Shown here: piece by piece, positions 35,728-48,663 of the stretch
Layout of the letters: every line of letters starts with the position of its first letter
Numbering within the stretch: position 1 is the first letter of the stretch
Origin: Bryopsis sp. KO-2023
Taxonomy: Eukaryota; Chlorophyta; Ulvophyceae; Bryopsidales; Bryopsidaceae
NCBI GenBank assembly: GCA_030272585.1
Contig: BSYQ01000002.1
Location: forward strand, 5,208,001 to 5,272,000
Direction: 5' to 3'
DNA length: 64,000 nucleotides
Translations under genes and position numbers: made by a program
The notes under the pieces: model-generated
Databases searched by the model: none
The model's input: the letters and a program-made list of their open reading frames with translations, nothing else
Told to the model about the DNA's origin: nothing

Positions 35728-36277
35728 CTACTCTTGCTCGGACTTGGGTTGCGTCTTCTCCACCTCAATCCATTCCAGGGCAGAGCTTCTAAAGAGAGGG
35801 CTCAGCCCTTCTTTTTCCAAAAAAACGTTGTCGTCGCTCCTCTCCTCGTTAGTTTTCACTGACACTCGCTTCCAATGACCTGCAGAGGGTGTTCTGGAGA
35901 GTGGTTCCGACAACGTGCACTGTGGTCCATCAGCGCCAGGGTTAGCCATTGCTCTCAACATTTCGATATCGTTCCACGCGCCTTGGGAGACGATGCTCCC
36001 CTGTCGGTACAGTTGGAAGTGGGGAATTTTTGTGATCCCCATCTCCCCACACAATCGCCTGAGGTCTTTTCCGCTGACGTCCACCACCAGGAACTTGACG
36101 TCTGGGTTTTGGCGGGCGACTTGCGTCAGTTTCGGCGACAATCTCTGGCAGGATTGACACGAAGGCGACTTGAAATACACCAATGTTGTGGTGCCCTCCC
36201 GCGACGAGTTCGACAAGCGCCTTTCGAGTTTCGACGCATTGTCAATGTCGATGATATTACCAGCTCCAACCACCGAT
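35728..36277 (-). CDS. Thioredoxin-like protein, 3' exon
   Basis: A minus-strand exon from a splice acceptor TTGTTTCAG (36278-36280) to the stop at 35728. It encodes a thioredoxin fold: LVYFKSPSCQSCQRL with redox motif C-Q-S-C, NPDVKFLVVDV strand, then a cis-proline loop TKIPHFQLYRQG. The SPSCxSC context and the LCGEMGITKIP pattern recall atypical Cys-His-rich (ACHT) plastid thioredoxins, which have a non-WCGPC active site. A hydrophilic tail of about 75 residues follows. The N-terminus, possibly a transit peptide, must lie on an exon upstream (above 36,300), which I could not define. If read from an ATG at 36306 the frame would start within the intron, so that start is not favoured. Confidence 0.75.
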
Positions 36278-36482
36278 CTGAAACAACGAAGCAAGGAGAC
36301 AAACACACAAAGCAGTTTATTGCTGTTGAAAGTTTTTTATTGTTCGAGCGAACGCCAACTGGACAAAAAAGTGGAAGCCGCTTTCCCTCGCCTGCACGTG
36401 ACAGCCGCCGCCAGCTCACGAAGCTCTTCCGTCCTCCGCTTCTGCCTGTTGACAGCATCATCACTTGTGTTAGAAAAAATAC

Positions 36483-36572
36483 CTCTCAAGAGCTCCACAG
36501 CCTTTCGTGGTTTTCGATACAGAAAAAAAACTCTCAAGAGCTTGGCAGCCTTTCATGGTTTTCGATAAAGAA
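36483..36572 (+). repeat. 48-bp tandem repeat, two copies
   Basis: Units start at 36483 and 36531 with CTCTCAAGAGCT, share CAGCCTTTC-TGGTTTTCGATA and differ at a few positions. It is located in the presumed upstream region or intron of the thioredoxin gene. Confidence 0.75.
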
Positions 36573-37257
36573 CAACACAGACCTCGCTTCGGCTTCTTTT
36601 CTTCTTCGAAGGGCGTCGGGGTGGGGACAGAAGTGCTCACTCTTGGACGAGCCCACCCGAATGACGCGAGCCGAACGCTTTGGGGTGTTAAACAATACTG
36701 GAGTGCATCTCTGAAGTGGCGCAGGGTGGCGAGCAGTCACCAGCCCGCGCGTCGAAAGTTTTTGAAGGCTTCCCATGTTCCGGTACGCCATAGTCTCTGA
36801 GTTAAAAAGCCTGCTGAAAAAAAAGGTCGCCCCCGTTTATATGGGAGAGAAAGACCTGTATTGCTCCGTTCTGCCTGGCGCTTTAACCACAAACTGCATC
36901 GGTACTGCCTTTGATATATTCCTCGCCACCCTCTCTCTTGAGCCCTCAAAGAAAACTCGACCACCAGAAGCTTTTTTTTTAATTGGAAAAGCGAGCTTCT
37001 CTATCTTTGTGGGCTGATATCACACTTCGTTCAACGCGGAGAGCATCAGTCTGGGTGTCGCGAGCACTCAGGTAGCGGGCGTTGTGTTTATTATGTGGAG
37101 TTTTCTTGGGTGTATGGGTTCACGCCATGAACCTGAAGGGGCGAGCTGGAGAAAGCCCAAGACTTGGGGGTTGAGTGATGTCGGTGCACAGGTCTAAACA
37201 TTTCTAAGGCTAAGCTCCCTCACTTTCCGCCCGTTTTTGAGATTCTAATTGCTGTGT

Positions 37258-37500
37258 TTTTCTTGAAATGTGTGAGTCGACGCCCCACGATTGTTTTTTT
37301 CTGTTGCAGGATGAGGCACAACCAGGGACCTGAAAAGTCGGCGAAAAAGTGAAAGAAAAAGGAGAACCTGAGCATGTTTTTTTTGAAAAGTGTGAGTGGA
37401 TGCTTGATGATTGGTTTGTTTTTTTTTGCAGGATGAGGCACCACCAGAGACTCGAAAAGTAAAAAAAAAGAGTAAGAAAAGAGAGAATCCCAGCATGTAT
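37258..37500 (+). repeat. 122-bp tandem duplication carrying a splice-acceptor-like block
   Basis: Two diverged units (about 37258-37378 and 37380-37500) each contain a T-tract followed by GCAGGATGAGGCAC, CAGs ending at 37309 and 37431. The pyrimidine-tract-plus-CAG arrangement looks like a duplicated acceptor with the start of an exon, but the open stretch after it is very short in both units. Confidence 0.65.
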
Positions 37501-37942
37501 TTATCCCTGCCTCATTTCAGGTCGGTTTTTTGTTTTGTTTTTTTTTTTTCCGTGCTTGGCTTTTCTTTGTCGGAGCCCTAGGGCAACCGTAACAGTGTGT
37601 GATATACGTTTGGATGCATCTTTGCTGAAGACTTGTGGGCCGTGGGTTTGGATGGGTTTTGAGAAGTAAGGGAGGAGCTGAAGGGAGTCTTTGCATATGT
37701 TTACACTATTTTTGACGTTTGTTTTTTATTTTTAAAACATTCGTTCTGGACGGGGTGAACTGGTGCTGCTCATGAGTTCGACTATCGAAATAAGTCTGTC
37801 TGGGCGACAATTACTGGTGGATCGATTGACTGTGGGGAGTTTGGAGTGGAACTAAAAGAGTGGTGTCTGGACGAACAGGTAGAAGCTAAAAAAGCGTTGT
37901 ACTCGGTTTTTTGGTCTAGTTACAGGTTTTTTTGCGCACATG

Positions 37943-38010
37943 CCCGCAGCCACCCGCGATTGCTGGAGTTTGTTTGAGAGAAGGGACAGGGCGTGGTGGC
38001 GGTTAGGAGT
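37943..38010 (+). repeat. Inverted partner of 24481-24549
   Basis: See the partner entry. This copy has partly become tandemly repeated (37972-38077), and the frame is interrupted relative to the copy at 24.5 kb. Confidence 0.5.
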
Positions 38011-38077
38011 ATGAAGAAAAAGAGGTTTGAGAGAAGGGACAGGGCGTGGTGGCGGTTAGGAGTGTGAAGAAAAAGAG
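37972..38077 (+). repeat. 53-bp tandem repeat, two nearly identical copies
   Basis: Units at 37972-38024 and 38025-38077 start GTTTGAGAGAAGGGACAGGG and differ by a single A/G. The near-identity implies a recent duplication. Confidence 0.9.
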
Positions 38078-39146
38078 GCTTTCGTTTTTTCCAACACGTG
38101 TCGAGTGTGAGTGCGGTGTGGAAAATCGCGCCATGGCTGCGAGTGTGATTGGAATGATTGGGATTGAATTCAAAACGCTAAAAAAAGGTTCCTTACGTAA
38201 CCTGAGTATAATCGGGGGACAAAAACTAGGGTTCCCTCATTTTCGCTTTTTTTTTTTTTTCACAGCTGGGTAGAGGAAGGGGGAAAGATCGCGCGGGTTA
38301 AAGCGAAGAAGGGGTTTATCCCCCCCCGTCCAACGAACGCGGGGAAGGGAGCCCCAAGCGAAAAAGATTGCGACAGGTGTGGGGCATGCGCTCGGAATAT
38401 GCCCTGTCAAGTATCTCTGCTCGTTTCTTTTTTTTTTCTCTTGCATTTTTCCGCTGAAAGCTCTTGTTATATTTCTTCCAGACCCTCTCCAACAAACAAA
38501 AAGAAAATAAAAAAAATAGTCCTTCCCTTATCTTTGTACATTTTTTTTCTCTATTTTTGGCTGCTCGAAAATCCTGTCTTTTTTTTTTAGTAAAAAAAAA
38601 GAGCAGGTGCTGAGCTTCCTATACTTTTTCTTTTCAAAAGTACTTTATTCAACTACTGCAAAAAAAAATGAATTTTTGAAATTTAGCATTGAATAATGTC
38701 CCCCATCCATTATTTCAAAACCAAAAAACTGGAAATAATAAAAGAAAATCACAAGTAAATAGAGATTTTATTTCTTCTTTTCAAGCAGGTTCTGTTTCAA
38801 TTTTCTGTGGGTTTCTTTTCTTATTATCTTCAATTCTCAGTACTTTCTTTTTTTACATATTAGTTTTTAATTTTTTTTTTGTGTTTTTCATGGAATCTCT
38901 CCTTCCCTCGTCAGTTTCTGCAATTCTTTTTTTTTCCCCTATGGGATTTTTCCCACCAAAAAAAAACATTTCATTAGAAAATAGACAGTCATTTCCTGTA
39001 GATATATAGATAGAAATGTATATTCTCATCCTCCCTCTTCTGGATATTTTTTGTGAATTCTTCCTGGATTGTGGTTCTTCTTTTTCTATTTTGTGAATAC
39101 ATTTCCCCTCCCCTTTTTTTTCCTTTGAAAGTGTGAGTTAACTGCC
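38078..39146. other. No gene seen
   Basis: T-rich, homopolymer-rich sequence. Frames such as that at 38689-39009 are Phe/Ser-rich by composition only. Confidence 0.5.
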
Positions 39147-39206
39147 TGAATATTATAAGTTCCTTTTTCTGAGGCTTGAATATTATAAGTTCCTTTTTCT
39201 GAGGCT
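39147..39206 (+). repeat. 30-bp perfect tandem repeat, two copies
   Basis: Units at 39147-39176 and 39177-39206, beginning TGAATATTATAAGTTCC, are identical. Confidence 0.9.
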
Positions 39207-39209
39207 TGC

Positions 39210-42200
39210 TGGATTTTCTTAAAAAGTTTTCCTGAAAATGATAAACCGCATGGATGATTACTCAGGGTTGCATGACTGACATGAAGAGCTGGTCTGCAGG
39301 AGGTGCTCGCTTCGCAAATCAGTTTTGGTAAATTTGGTGTGGCCAGAGAATTATCTCCATTTCGTTCGAAAAAAAAATCGGGACGTCTTGAAGGAAAGCA
39401 AACCAGGTGGAAAAAGAAAGGGTAACAAAGAAAAAAGAAACGATTCAAAATAATCGATATGAAAAGACACATTTCCGGAAAAAAAGGAATAATGAAAGAG
39501 AAACGTTTATATGCATTTCTGTATATAAATGCTTCTTTTTTATTATTCCTTTTTTTTCCCGGTTGCGAAACCAACCCCCCCCCGGCTCTGATTCTTCTTT
39601 TTCGAGTCCAAAGATCTCCCCCCCCAAAGAAAAAGACGAAAAGAATAAAAAACTGAAAATCTTTTGCACCCTAAGATGTGACCTTGTTTTGTAAACTCAA
39701 AAAACATCCTGTGGATAGAATTGGTGTCGAGAATTGGTTTTCCCTCCTAGCATGGTCGAGAAGATATGAAAAAAAAAAGTGATTCTCTTTATTTTGTACA
39801 ACGAATCAACGGACTATGACTTTTAGCTATTGCTTCATGATAAGCAACACCATACTACCTCCGCATGAACAAAAAGATGGATGTGAATTCGCTAATTAGT
39901 TAAACCTCTCAAGTCATGTCGTTTTTCGGGTCATCTTACGTCAAGCTACTCACTCTACCGAAGTCTCAATAGACTCTATCAAAAAAAAAAAAAAAACTTC
40001 GCAATTTGTTAGTTTGCAAAATGGTATAAGGTCAATTCTCTATTGAGAATTTTACCACTCTTTCAAGTCATATCTTTTTCGAGATGTCTTGTTTTCGAGT
40101 CGCCAAGCTTTCCAGTCTGTCTATTTAATCTTGCTCAAGTCGTCCTACCTTGATAGCACCATATTACCTCCTTCGACATTGATAAAGGGTTGCGGTGATA
40201 GCAACACGTCCTTTCTTAATCTAAGGGGTGAAGTCGGTAACTTTGTAAAGACCCATAAAATCAATTGCTGACCTCAAATCTCATACTCAAATTAAGGTAT
40301 GAATGATATGTGGAAAAGTACAACCAAGAATTTATGCTACAAAGATATTTTTCATGAAATCTATAATACTAAGACCCCACCTAAGTTTTGCCGACGTCGT
40401 AAGGTGTGTGTCAATAAACTAAAGATGGGTAAAATAGAAATAAAGGAACTTACTATTGAGTCAATCGAGAACGAACGAGTCTAAAACTTAGTATTTTCGT
40501 ATAATATATGAATTAGTCGTCCGATGGGGGCAAGAGCTCGACAACAAGCTTCATCTTGGAAACTATAGTTGATAATTCAACTTCCATACCCCAAGCCGAG
40601 TAGTGGATCATATCAAAAAAATTAGTTGAGTTGAGTCGTAGATCAACTGTCCCTCCTCTGTTTTGATCGTCGTCTTGGACGCTCGAGGCTCCAACCTAAA
40701 GTCGACCTTCTCCCTGACGAAGCAGATTTTGTCAAATACACTTATGTCCAGTACCCTCACATCCAGAAAGGCCCGGAGTTTCGTTGGGACCCTGAGTATC
40801 ACTTTCGACACTCGGCGTATGAGGTACACCCCAGCATACTGCTCGCATCACTCCGCTCGCCATAATGCTCAAGACTAGTTTCTAGAAAAACCCAAATATC
40901 CCTCATCTTGAAAAATGTGGCTAGGGACGAAACATCGGGGTTGTCTATATGTCATTTCAGTGAACGTGGCACGGTAGTTGAGGACTTGGAAACCGAGTTC
41001 TATGCAAGTTTCAATGCATCACATTGTAGTATGATAGTGTTCTAGCCCCAACACACACAAAATAAACAAATGTGCACCCCGTCCCAGCTCTTGAATCGGT
41101 GTAAACGTTAGCCCGACGTCTTGTGTGATAGGAGTAAAATCGTTTGAACGTTCCATGCTTGCTCGTACAAAACGTAAATCATCTCTAACAATAGGATTTG
41201 GGTGCAACAAAAAGGAAGGATTGCGATGACCTGCTTGCGTGAACAAAAGTTTGCTTAACACATGAAATATAGAAAGTTCTGCTTGTTTGCCGGAGAAGGA
41301 GGGAAGACCCTACAACGTAGCAATATAGCTCATGATCGTGAACAGAAACGTAGGCGGTATGTAATACGATCATAAAGTCTGAAAACTTCGCTTCCTTTGT
41401 TGGCGTCAAGATGGTGAATCTAGAATAGCCACATAGTGTAGAAGAGACTTCACTTTAACACTTATATTCCTCTTTGAAAAAAGTTACCTAGTCTTGTAGT
41501 CGATTCTCTACTTTTACAGTCCCCTTTTTTCGCTTTGATAGGGATTGGTGTTCACGCTTGAGGTACTCGACTTCCTCCAATGACAATTCGTAATGTATGT
41601 GCTTCATAGCAAAGAGTGTTCTTACAACAACGTCAAACCCTTTAGCTAGGACGACGGCCACCTAGGTTCGATTCCCCAAGGTTACATCCTGTGTGCGCCC
41701 ACAGCGGGAAGAGTATATCACTACGGCCGTCAAATAGCCATTATCCGCCCTACAACTCCTAGATACAACTCTTCGATAGGTGGATTATAATTGTGTTAAT
41801 CGCGTCCGGAATTGTCTAGGTAAGGTATAACGACTACAGTGGTATGGTGGTGGGCTTAGGCTTGCGTGTCGCAAGTGCGTGCTTTAAGTAATCGGGTGAA
41901 GAATCTTATTATCAAGTAAATTTGCTAGGTGAATTCGTCCATAATATAAGACTCGATATCCGAGCTATGGAGGGTAAAACTTGAGGATCAAATGCAATAT
42001 TACACTTCTTAAATGAAGTCCTCTTCGTAACTAAGTGCTCAGAATCTTGTATTCTTGTGAAGCATAGAGTATGTATATATGTTGGTCAATTAAATGAAGC
42101 GCTCGACACTCTCAACGATCCATCTACGATAACAAGGTGTATTGTCCGACCTTTACCTTATGTAAGGGGCAAGCTAGGTATCTTCGCGAGGCTTGCTAGT

Positions 42201-44549
42201 ACAGTCTAGCTGAAGAAATTATTTTCTCGAGGCGTGGAAACTACGCCTGAAATGCGAATAGCGCTAAGGTGCACCTATGATAGAAACACAGAAACAACGA
42301 CCTTTGGGTGGTTTGAAACAATATCGACATGGACTGGATCCCTGAAAATCAACAATAATATACAAGTTTCACTTGTTCTATGTCTCGGCAAGATCAAGGA
42401 TTAGAAGAGATGGCCAAGTCGAAGAGAGTCAAGGAATTAAATGTGACCCTTCTAATGAGGGAATGCATCTGATTTTTACCAAGAAAATCCATGGGGATTT
42501 GTTATGTCATGAGTTATAAACAGTCAACAACTTAGTCTTATTGAATCAAGCAATTATATTACTATTTACAACAACCGCGGAACGTGGGGACATCCGACGC
42601 GATGGAACTACTTCATGTCTAGATATATTAGAGGAAAAGAACGAGATTTGTGTTCAACTGAAATTATTTGATCTTTTATCTTCCAAAAAGCATTGACTAC
42701 TTTAGGTAACGATGAAGACGAGGCGCCCTTAACCAAGGCTTTCGAACGAGCCACCTCCAATTTGTCTTGTTTCCTGACACTACCGAAACTTTTCTTTCCC
42801 TTTTCTTTCTTCCCGAATGTTTTCAACAATGGCCTTTGCTCGTCAAATAAACCTTATGCGGACAACTAGATTTGATGCTTTGCCTTTGCCCACCTTCAAC
42901 GACTGATTGCTCATCAAACATAAATAAAGAAATCCTTAGCTAATTAAGTGATGCATTTGTGTGAAGACGGATCGGGGTTTCTTTCTGACTCTGAGTAAGG
43001 TTTCACTTTGCCCTTGGTTGCGACCTTTTTATTCTTAACCGCATTTGAGATCTTCCTAGCCGTACAACCTAGTTGGCCTCGGCATTGCGTGATCGGCTGA
43101 GAGTAGCACCACGGGGAGGCGTACACATCCCCTCCGCGTAGCAATCAATCATTCCATTTCTGCACAAGCCTCTTAAGCTTTCTTGAAAACTATCCCGCAA
43201 ACTCTTCCTTCATGTTGGAAGGACAGCTCGATGCTATGCCTTAATTGTTGAATGGCTAAATATAAATAGGTTTGAAAGATAAATAATTCCTTGAAAAAAT
43301 CCACGTGCGGACACCGTTTTTGATCAAATCTGTTTATATGAGAATAAATTCAAAAATTTGGACGATAATTTGGTCTTGCAATGGGGACAGTCTCCTTAGT
43401 GTACCTTATCGTAGTGTGGTTTTGCTTAACGTTGTAGAGGAAGCGCTCTGGATAAATTGACGCCGATATGATCACTACTCTTACCATATGGATCGATATC
43501 TTTTTGCACTTTCCGAGACAGCTCGAGCTAAAATTATCATTCCACATACCAGTAGTACATCTAAGCCGCCCTCCACTATAACATCCTTTTCCCCGATATT
43601 TATTTAATCTTGAGCTTTTTTACCTTATCAATTGATTTGGGAGAAGTCAATAAATGAATCGCTTGTTTGGTTCCTATGGATAAAACGAGCCGTCTTTCGA
43701 GCATCACCTCTCGAGAGAAAAGCAACCCTCATGTAAAGTGATACGAAATTCGTGAGCGTTTCTGAAGTTTATATATATAACTAGAAACAAAGAACAAACA
43801 AAAGGTAAATAACTAGCAATTGCCAACGGAGGTGAGAAGCCTTGAGCACTTGACAACGAACGCGCCAGTATATTCTTTTTTGAAATAACACCACATGAGG
43901 ACTCTCTCAACTCGTTGCTTGACAACAATTAAAGATGTCTTCTTTTTTAATTTATTGTGAGTGAGGTTCCTCAAATTCTTCTAGAACGTGGAGTTTTCCT
44001 AGTATTTCTTGGCTTCAATATATTTGTGGTGTAACTATGGCCTCCAAGGTTACGGATATAAGAACGATTCACTTCGCCCTCATATTCCGGATTTTCGGCC
44101 ATTGTTGTAAAACGCAATAGTTAATCTATGTTAGGAACAATGTGAAGACATAATCGTCTCCCGTTCTGAAATATAAAATAAGTAAACAGGGTAGTGTCTT
44201 TCACCATAAACTTAATGGCGCTTCGTACTCTACAATCGAGTTTTAGACATCTTCAAACGTAGTGTTATACTTAACATCTCACTCTCTGAGTCAATTTAGC
44301 ACAGAATTGCGATACGTTGCCCAGTTTTTTCAATATGTGAGGCTGAAAGGCTTTGTCTTCAAGAACGATAATGAATTATTTGAATCTTCTATTTGTCGCG
44401 AGCCAAACGATATTACCTTCCGCTCACCGGTTATATACTCGGTTGGAGTTTGCCAACAAGACTATCACCTTTCGGATGAATACTGAATTTCCTACAATCT
44501 CTTTTCAGTGAGATCGGACTTGCATGATAAACTATCTTCTAAAAGCGTG
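39210..44549. other. Decayed AT-rich repeats, no gene
   Basis: After about 39.7 kb the homopolymer texture ends and AT-rich decayed sequence like that of 1-22 kb returns. Short minus-strand frames at 40608-40829 and 42608-42829 look like worn coding DNA but show no family. A B-box-like GGTTCGATTCC lies at 41665-41675. Confidence 0.5.
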
Positions 44550-47068
44550 ATCATTATTCTCCAAAAACATAAAAAAGTTTCCTCAACATGAAGAAGTAGC
44601 AAGTCATGAGATAAATTTCTTTAGGTTGTGCTCTTTGGTAGGTTTCTAACGGCAAAAAAAGATCATTGGGAGATCACACAATCTTCATATAGCTTTGGTG
44701 TGGCGGCCCCACTCTCTATGACATCTTCAATCTTGTTAAGGTTGCCATCAGTTTTCTCATAAGTTTCAAAACACTTCTTTGCGCCGATTCTTCAATCTCT
44801 TTTTCAACCAAACTTAAATGACGGATGTTTTTCATCGCCCCAAGTCTACAGAAAGTCGCCCTTGCATTAACGACTTGAATTTTTATACAAAACTCCCGGT
44901 TTATTCATCCTGCGTTGCTCTAATCTCACGTGCTTATAGGTCGATTTTCACGTTCATCGCACTTTCTAAGAAAATGATAAAACCTCATAACTTATGAGTC
45001 ATAACCCCTTCACTTTGTCGTTTGTGTGTCTTCAAACGATTTTTGGCGCGCACCGTACTTTGCACTTCCATATATATATATATACACACGTATTCTTGAT
45101 CCGAACTCATCCTTTTGTTTTGACAACGGAAGAGGGGCGCTTATATAGATGTCACCTCATCCAGGGTACACTTTTTTCGGGAATTCAAAAACAAGCGACA
45201 GTTAATTTCGGCTAACGGGCGGGCGACGCTTATTCCGCGGTTTTCAAGCTCGCGATTCGGTGACGTCAACCCCGCAGAGTAAACCTACCCCCGCACATGA
45301 CTCTGCGCGGGGCAAAAGAAAAACCATTGCTCGATAAAACTTCGAGTGGAGTATTTTCTTAATCCTCTTTTTCGAGAATCGAGATTTGCACATCACGTAA
45401 ACGAAAATCAACCAAACCGCTACCCTCGGGGAATCGAACCCTCAACTTGCGAACCTCGGGTGATTTATACCGGTCACCATGGGCGCCCATTATCTATTGT
45501 AAGGACTCTTTTTGTAATTAATGTTCTTTCAACACAAAATGATTTCACCACTTCGAGCTTGTCACACATGAACATGATTAGCTCTTTTGATTTCTAGTCT
45601 TGGGGAGATATTTGAATAAAACATAGCTTCTTTACTAAGCTTTCTTAGTAAACTTCCTCAACGTCCTCTACATAAACCCGATTCAGGTGCTCGATTCCTC
45701 GCACTCCTCCTCTATGTATTTGCAAACATAGCATAACGCACAACCATTCCATCGATCATCGTGTTGCATATATAGCATTATTTCTTTTTGCAAAATTATT
45801 TTAATCTCTTCAATTCTCTTGAAACCTCATTCAAGTGGATTTTTCAGTTTGATTTCAATGCTAATTTCATAGCGGGCCCTCTTTCTTCGTTTCTTCCTTT
45901 CTTCTTTTCTGACGGAAGCTTCCTTTACCTACACCAATTCACTAAAACAAGAGGCGTACTGTTCATAACATCCAAAAGCCATCAAATACTAGACAGCTAC
46001 CGCTCTTGTGGCGGTTCTGCTTCTTGTGCACTAGCAGACTGCCCGCTTCGAGTTTCCCGATCGGATCTCAAAACCCAAGCAATGCCTTCCAAGCGGGGGC
46101 GTCCTCTTTTATTGTCGTGGGGACTTTATTTTATCTTTTTTTTTGTTTCGACAGATTCCGTCTTTGTTTTCATCACCACCAGGACTATGAACTTAATAAA
46201 AAGATAATACAACCGTTTTAATTGCTTTCTTTTATGGTGCTCGTCTTTCTAAAGTGTCTTTGCGATCATCTTGCAGTCCAACCGATGATATAAACGGAAA
46301 ATTACCTTCGATTTGTGACATCAAGATTTGCTGATGTATGTGACCTCCTCGAAGCGATATATTCTTGCTCGTATTCACGACGCTAACTCTTTCTATGGAA
46401 AATCTCTTCCCCGAGCAAGTGCCTTGATACGTCGCTTCAATTGCTCCTCGTGCCCATCCCAGAGCAGTCTTAGGAGATCAAATATCTCCTCAAGTGTGAT
46501 GTTAAGTATTGCATCAAGACCGTCCGGAAGCTGGCGGTAGCGCTATAAAGTTGGCTCTTGCAAGTTGCATGTCGCAATTCCTCGAGAATGATTGCCCAAA
46601 AAATCGAGAGAGTCAAATCCATATATTTTCTCCGACTTGCACTTAAAGAAATCTATCGTTAAAATCATGAAGTGCTCTGAGTTCTATTACAAGCACAACC
46701 CGACTTGAACAATCTTTTTTCGATTGTCTAGGAAAGGTTTCCTCGACGTTTCATCTTCTTTCTTTTATTCATTTTCGAATCGCCTGGTCTTAGTTCTTAA
46801 AACAACAAACAAAGATTTTTCTTCGCAAATACATCGTACAACAAAACTCTGTGAACATTCTCGATTAACGATGTGGTACTAGGCACAATTTATGATAGTT
46901 CAACGTATTCAACCAACAAAAAAATCAACGAGATGCGCACACACTAGGTTTGCTCTAAATCCTTTTATTTTATCCTAAACAAAAGCTTTGCGGCCACTCA
47001 GTTTTTTTGCGTTGTACGTGGGGCTCGGAGTGCAACCTATCAGAAACCTGCTAGCGAAAGGGGCGTTC
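44550..47068 (-). repeat. Right arm of the diverged inverted repeat
   Basis: The reverse complement corresponds to 3788-6035. On the minus strand the block at about 46400-46560 reads as a Leu/Arg-rich helical segment (ITLEEIFDLLRLLW). It is recognisable also in the left arm, so an ancestral protein can be glimpsed but not named. A TA/CA microsatellite is at about 45073-45090. On the minus strand GGTTCGATTCC (45430-45440) preserves a Pol III B box that the left arm has lost. Confidence 0.7.
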
Positions 47069-47460
47069 TTGTACTACGATCACCTACGATCACCTTGCTC
47101 GAGGGAATTGGTCGTGGGCGGTGTCTGGCATGACATCATCGTTATGCTTGAGGAAACTGTTGTTGGCACTGCTAGGCCATGCGGACCTTGTTGTGAGTCG
47201 TCATTGTTTGACGCCCAGCTCACCTCCCACTTTGACATTCAATGTCGCATCTTAAAGTGTTCAAGAAAAAGAACGGAGTCCAGACAGAAATACGGTCGTG
47301 CGAACAAATGACTCCGGAACAAGTGATTCCTTTATTTATATTTTTGGAAGCCTACTTCGGTATATCACTTTGCACTACACATGGGTTTGTAAGCCTGTTC
47401 AATATCCGCACTTGATAATGTAATTTCATGCGGCGCTGCGTCCATGGCATCCTAAGCAGC

Positions 47461-48663
47461 CTATCTCAATCTTATGAGCTTTACTTTTTCACGAAAAGCT
47501 CTCAATGCTGCCTCTGTTGCAGGTGGCTGCAATGATGGATGCACAAGTCTCTGAACCTCTGTCACCTGGCTTGGCCCTTCATCATTCCCTAATTCACCCT
47601 CATCTAGTTCAGCAACTGGGGAACCTCTAGGAGAAGTTGGACTTCCAAAATCTGGAATTGGGTCATCATATGCTAAGTTCAAGAGATCTTTATCTTCTAT
47701 ATCAAATAAATCCTCCCCCGGAGCTCGTTGTGCTAACGCGTCAGCTCCTTGACCAGGAGTATGAACGGTTGGCGTTGGTTGCTTTCCTGGAGTCTTTAAT
47801 GCGGCAGCCTTCAATTTTAACATAAAATGGCTCGCGCACTTTCTCCATTCGCAAGTGCTCCACCTTGGTGGGCTCCACTTGGATTTTCCTCATCATCATC
47901 ACCGTCCTCACGCCTTCTCTTTCCGTGTGGATCTTTGTCCTTACACGGCGAACTTGGATGATTTTTTTTCCCCTTGCCCTTGTTTGAACCTCCCGCATCA
48001 TCGTCCTTAGACGGTTCGAGATCAAGTGTTGCGTTTGACAACAGAACGTGGACTTGACAATCCAGTTCTTCTCGCACTCGTGGTGCTGGCACCGCTAGGT
48101 TCAAACGGTGCATCTTGTCGGTTGTCTCACTCTGAACAGAAAGTTTCTCAGAGCCATCCCGAAGTGTCTCTCCCAACATTCTAGGCTATCATTGCAACTT
48201 AACTCGTAGAAGGGGTTGAGCTCATTAGATGTGTGGCGAAATAGTTCTAGGGCATATTGACTAACTGTGTCAAGTGTGCCACCTTGATCCCCTACTGCGG
48301 CAACTGGCAACTTGGCTTGCTAGGTGGTTTTCCACCTTTTCCACCTCTTCTTCTTCCGTCACCTTTTTTCGGACCTGACTTAACAGGTTGTTGACATGTT
48401 TCCCCTTAATCCTCAGACGAGTGGCATCCAACGGTGAAGGTCTCCTTAGCTTTTGGCGATTTAGACTTCTTTGGTTGCTTCCCCAATGTGATGTCGATAG
48501 TTGTCGGGTGCATCATCACTATTTTCATCGACATATCCAGGCTGCGTATTTGAGGTCTTTTTCTTCCTGTTTCATCAGAAAGAGGAGGATTCAGGACTAT
48601 CGTCTTGTTTGCGTCCTTCACCGAGTGTTCGATCAACTCCTCCAAACCATCACGAGTTTTCAC
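47461..48663 (-). pseudogene. Broken coding region of unknown family
   Basis: Overlapping minus-strand frames (47461-47823, 47817-48179, 48101-48310, 48406-48663) together give a hydrophilic protein, rich in Lys, Asp, Pro and Ser, with coding-like composition. The frames are separated by stops and frame changes. Features include acidic EDKDLLNLAYDD, a Lys/Arg-rich stretch after DPHGKRRRED, and a possible helical C-terminus ALRAFREKVKLI. This is compatible with a retroelement gag or a nuclear accessory protein; I cannot decide. It ends about 400 bp before the KDZ transposase relic and points the other way. Confidence 0.4.
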
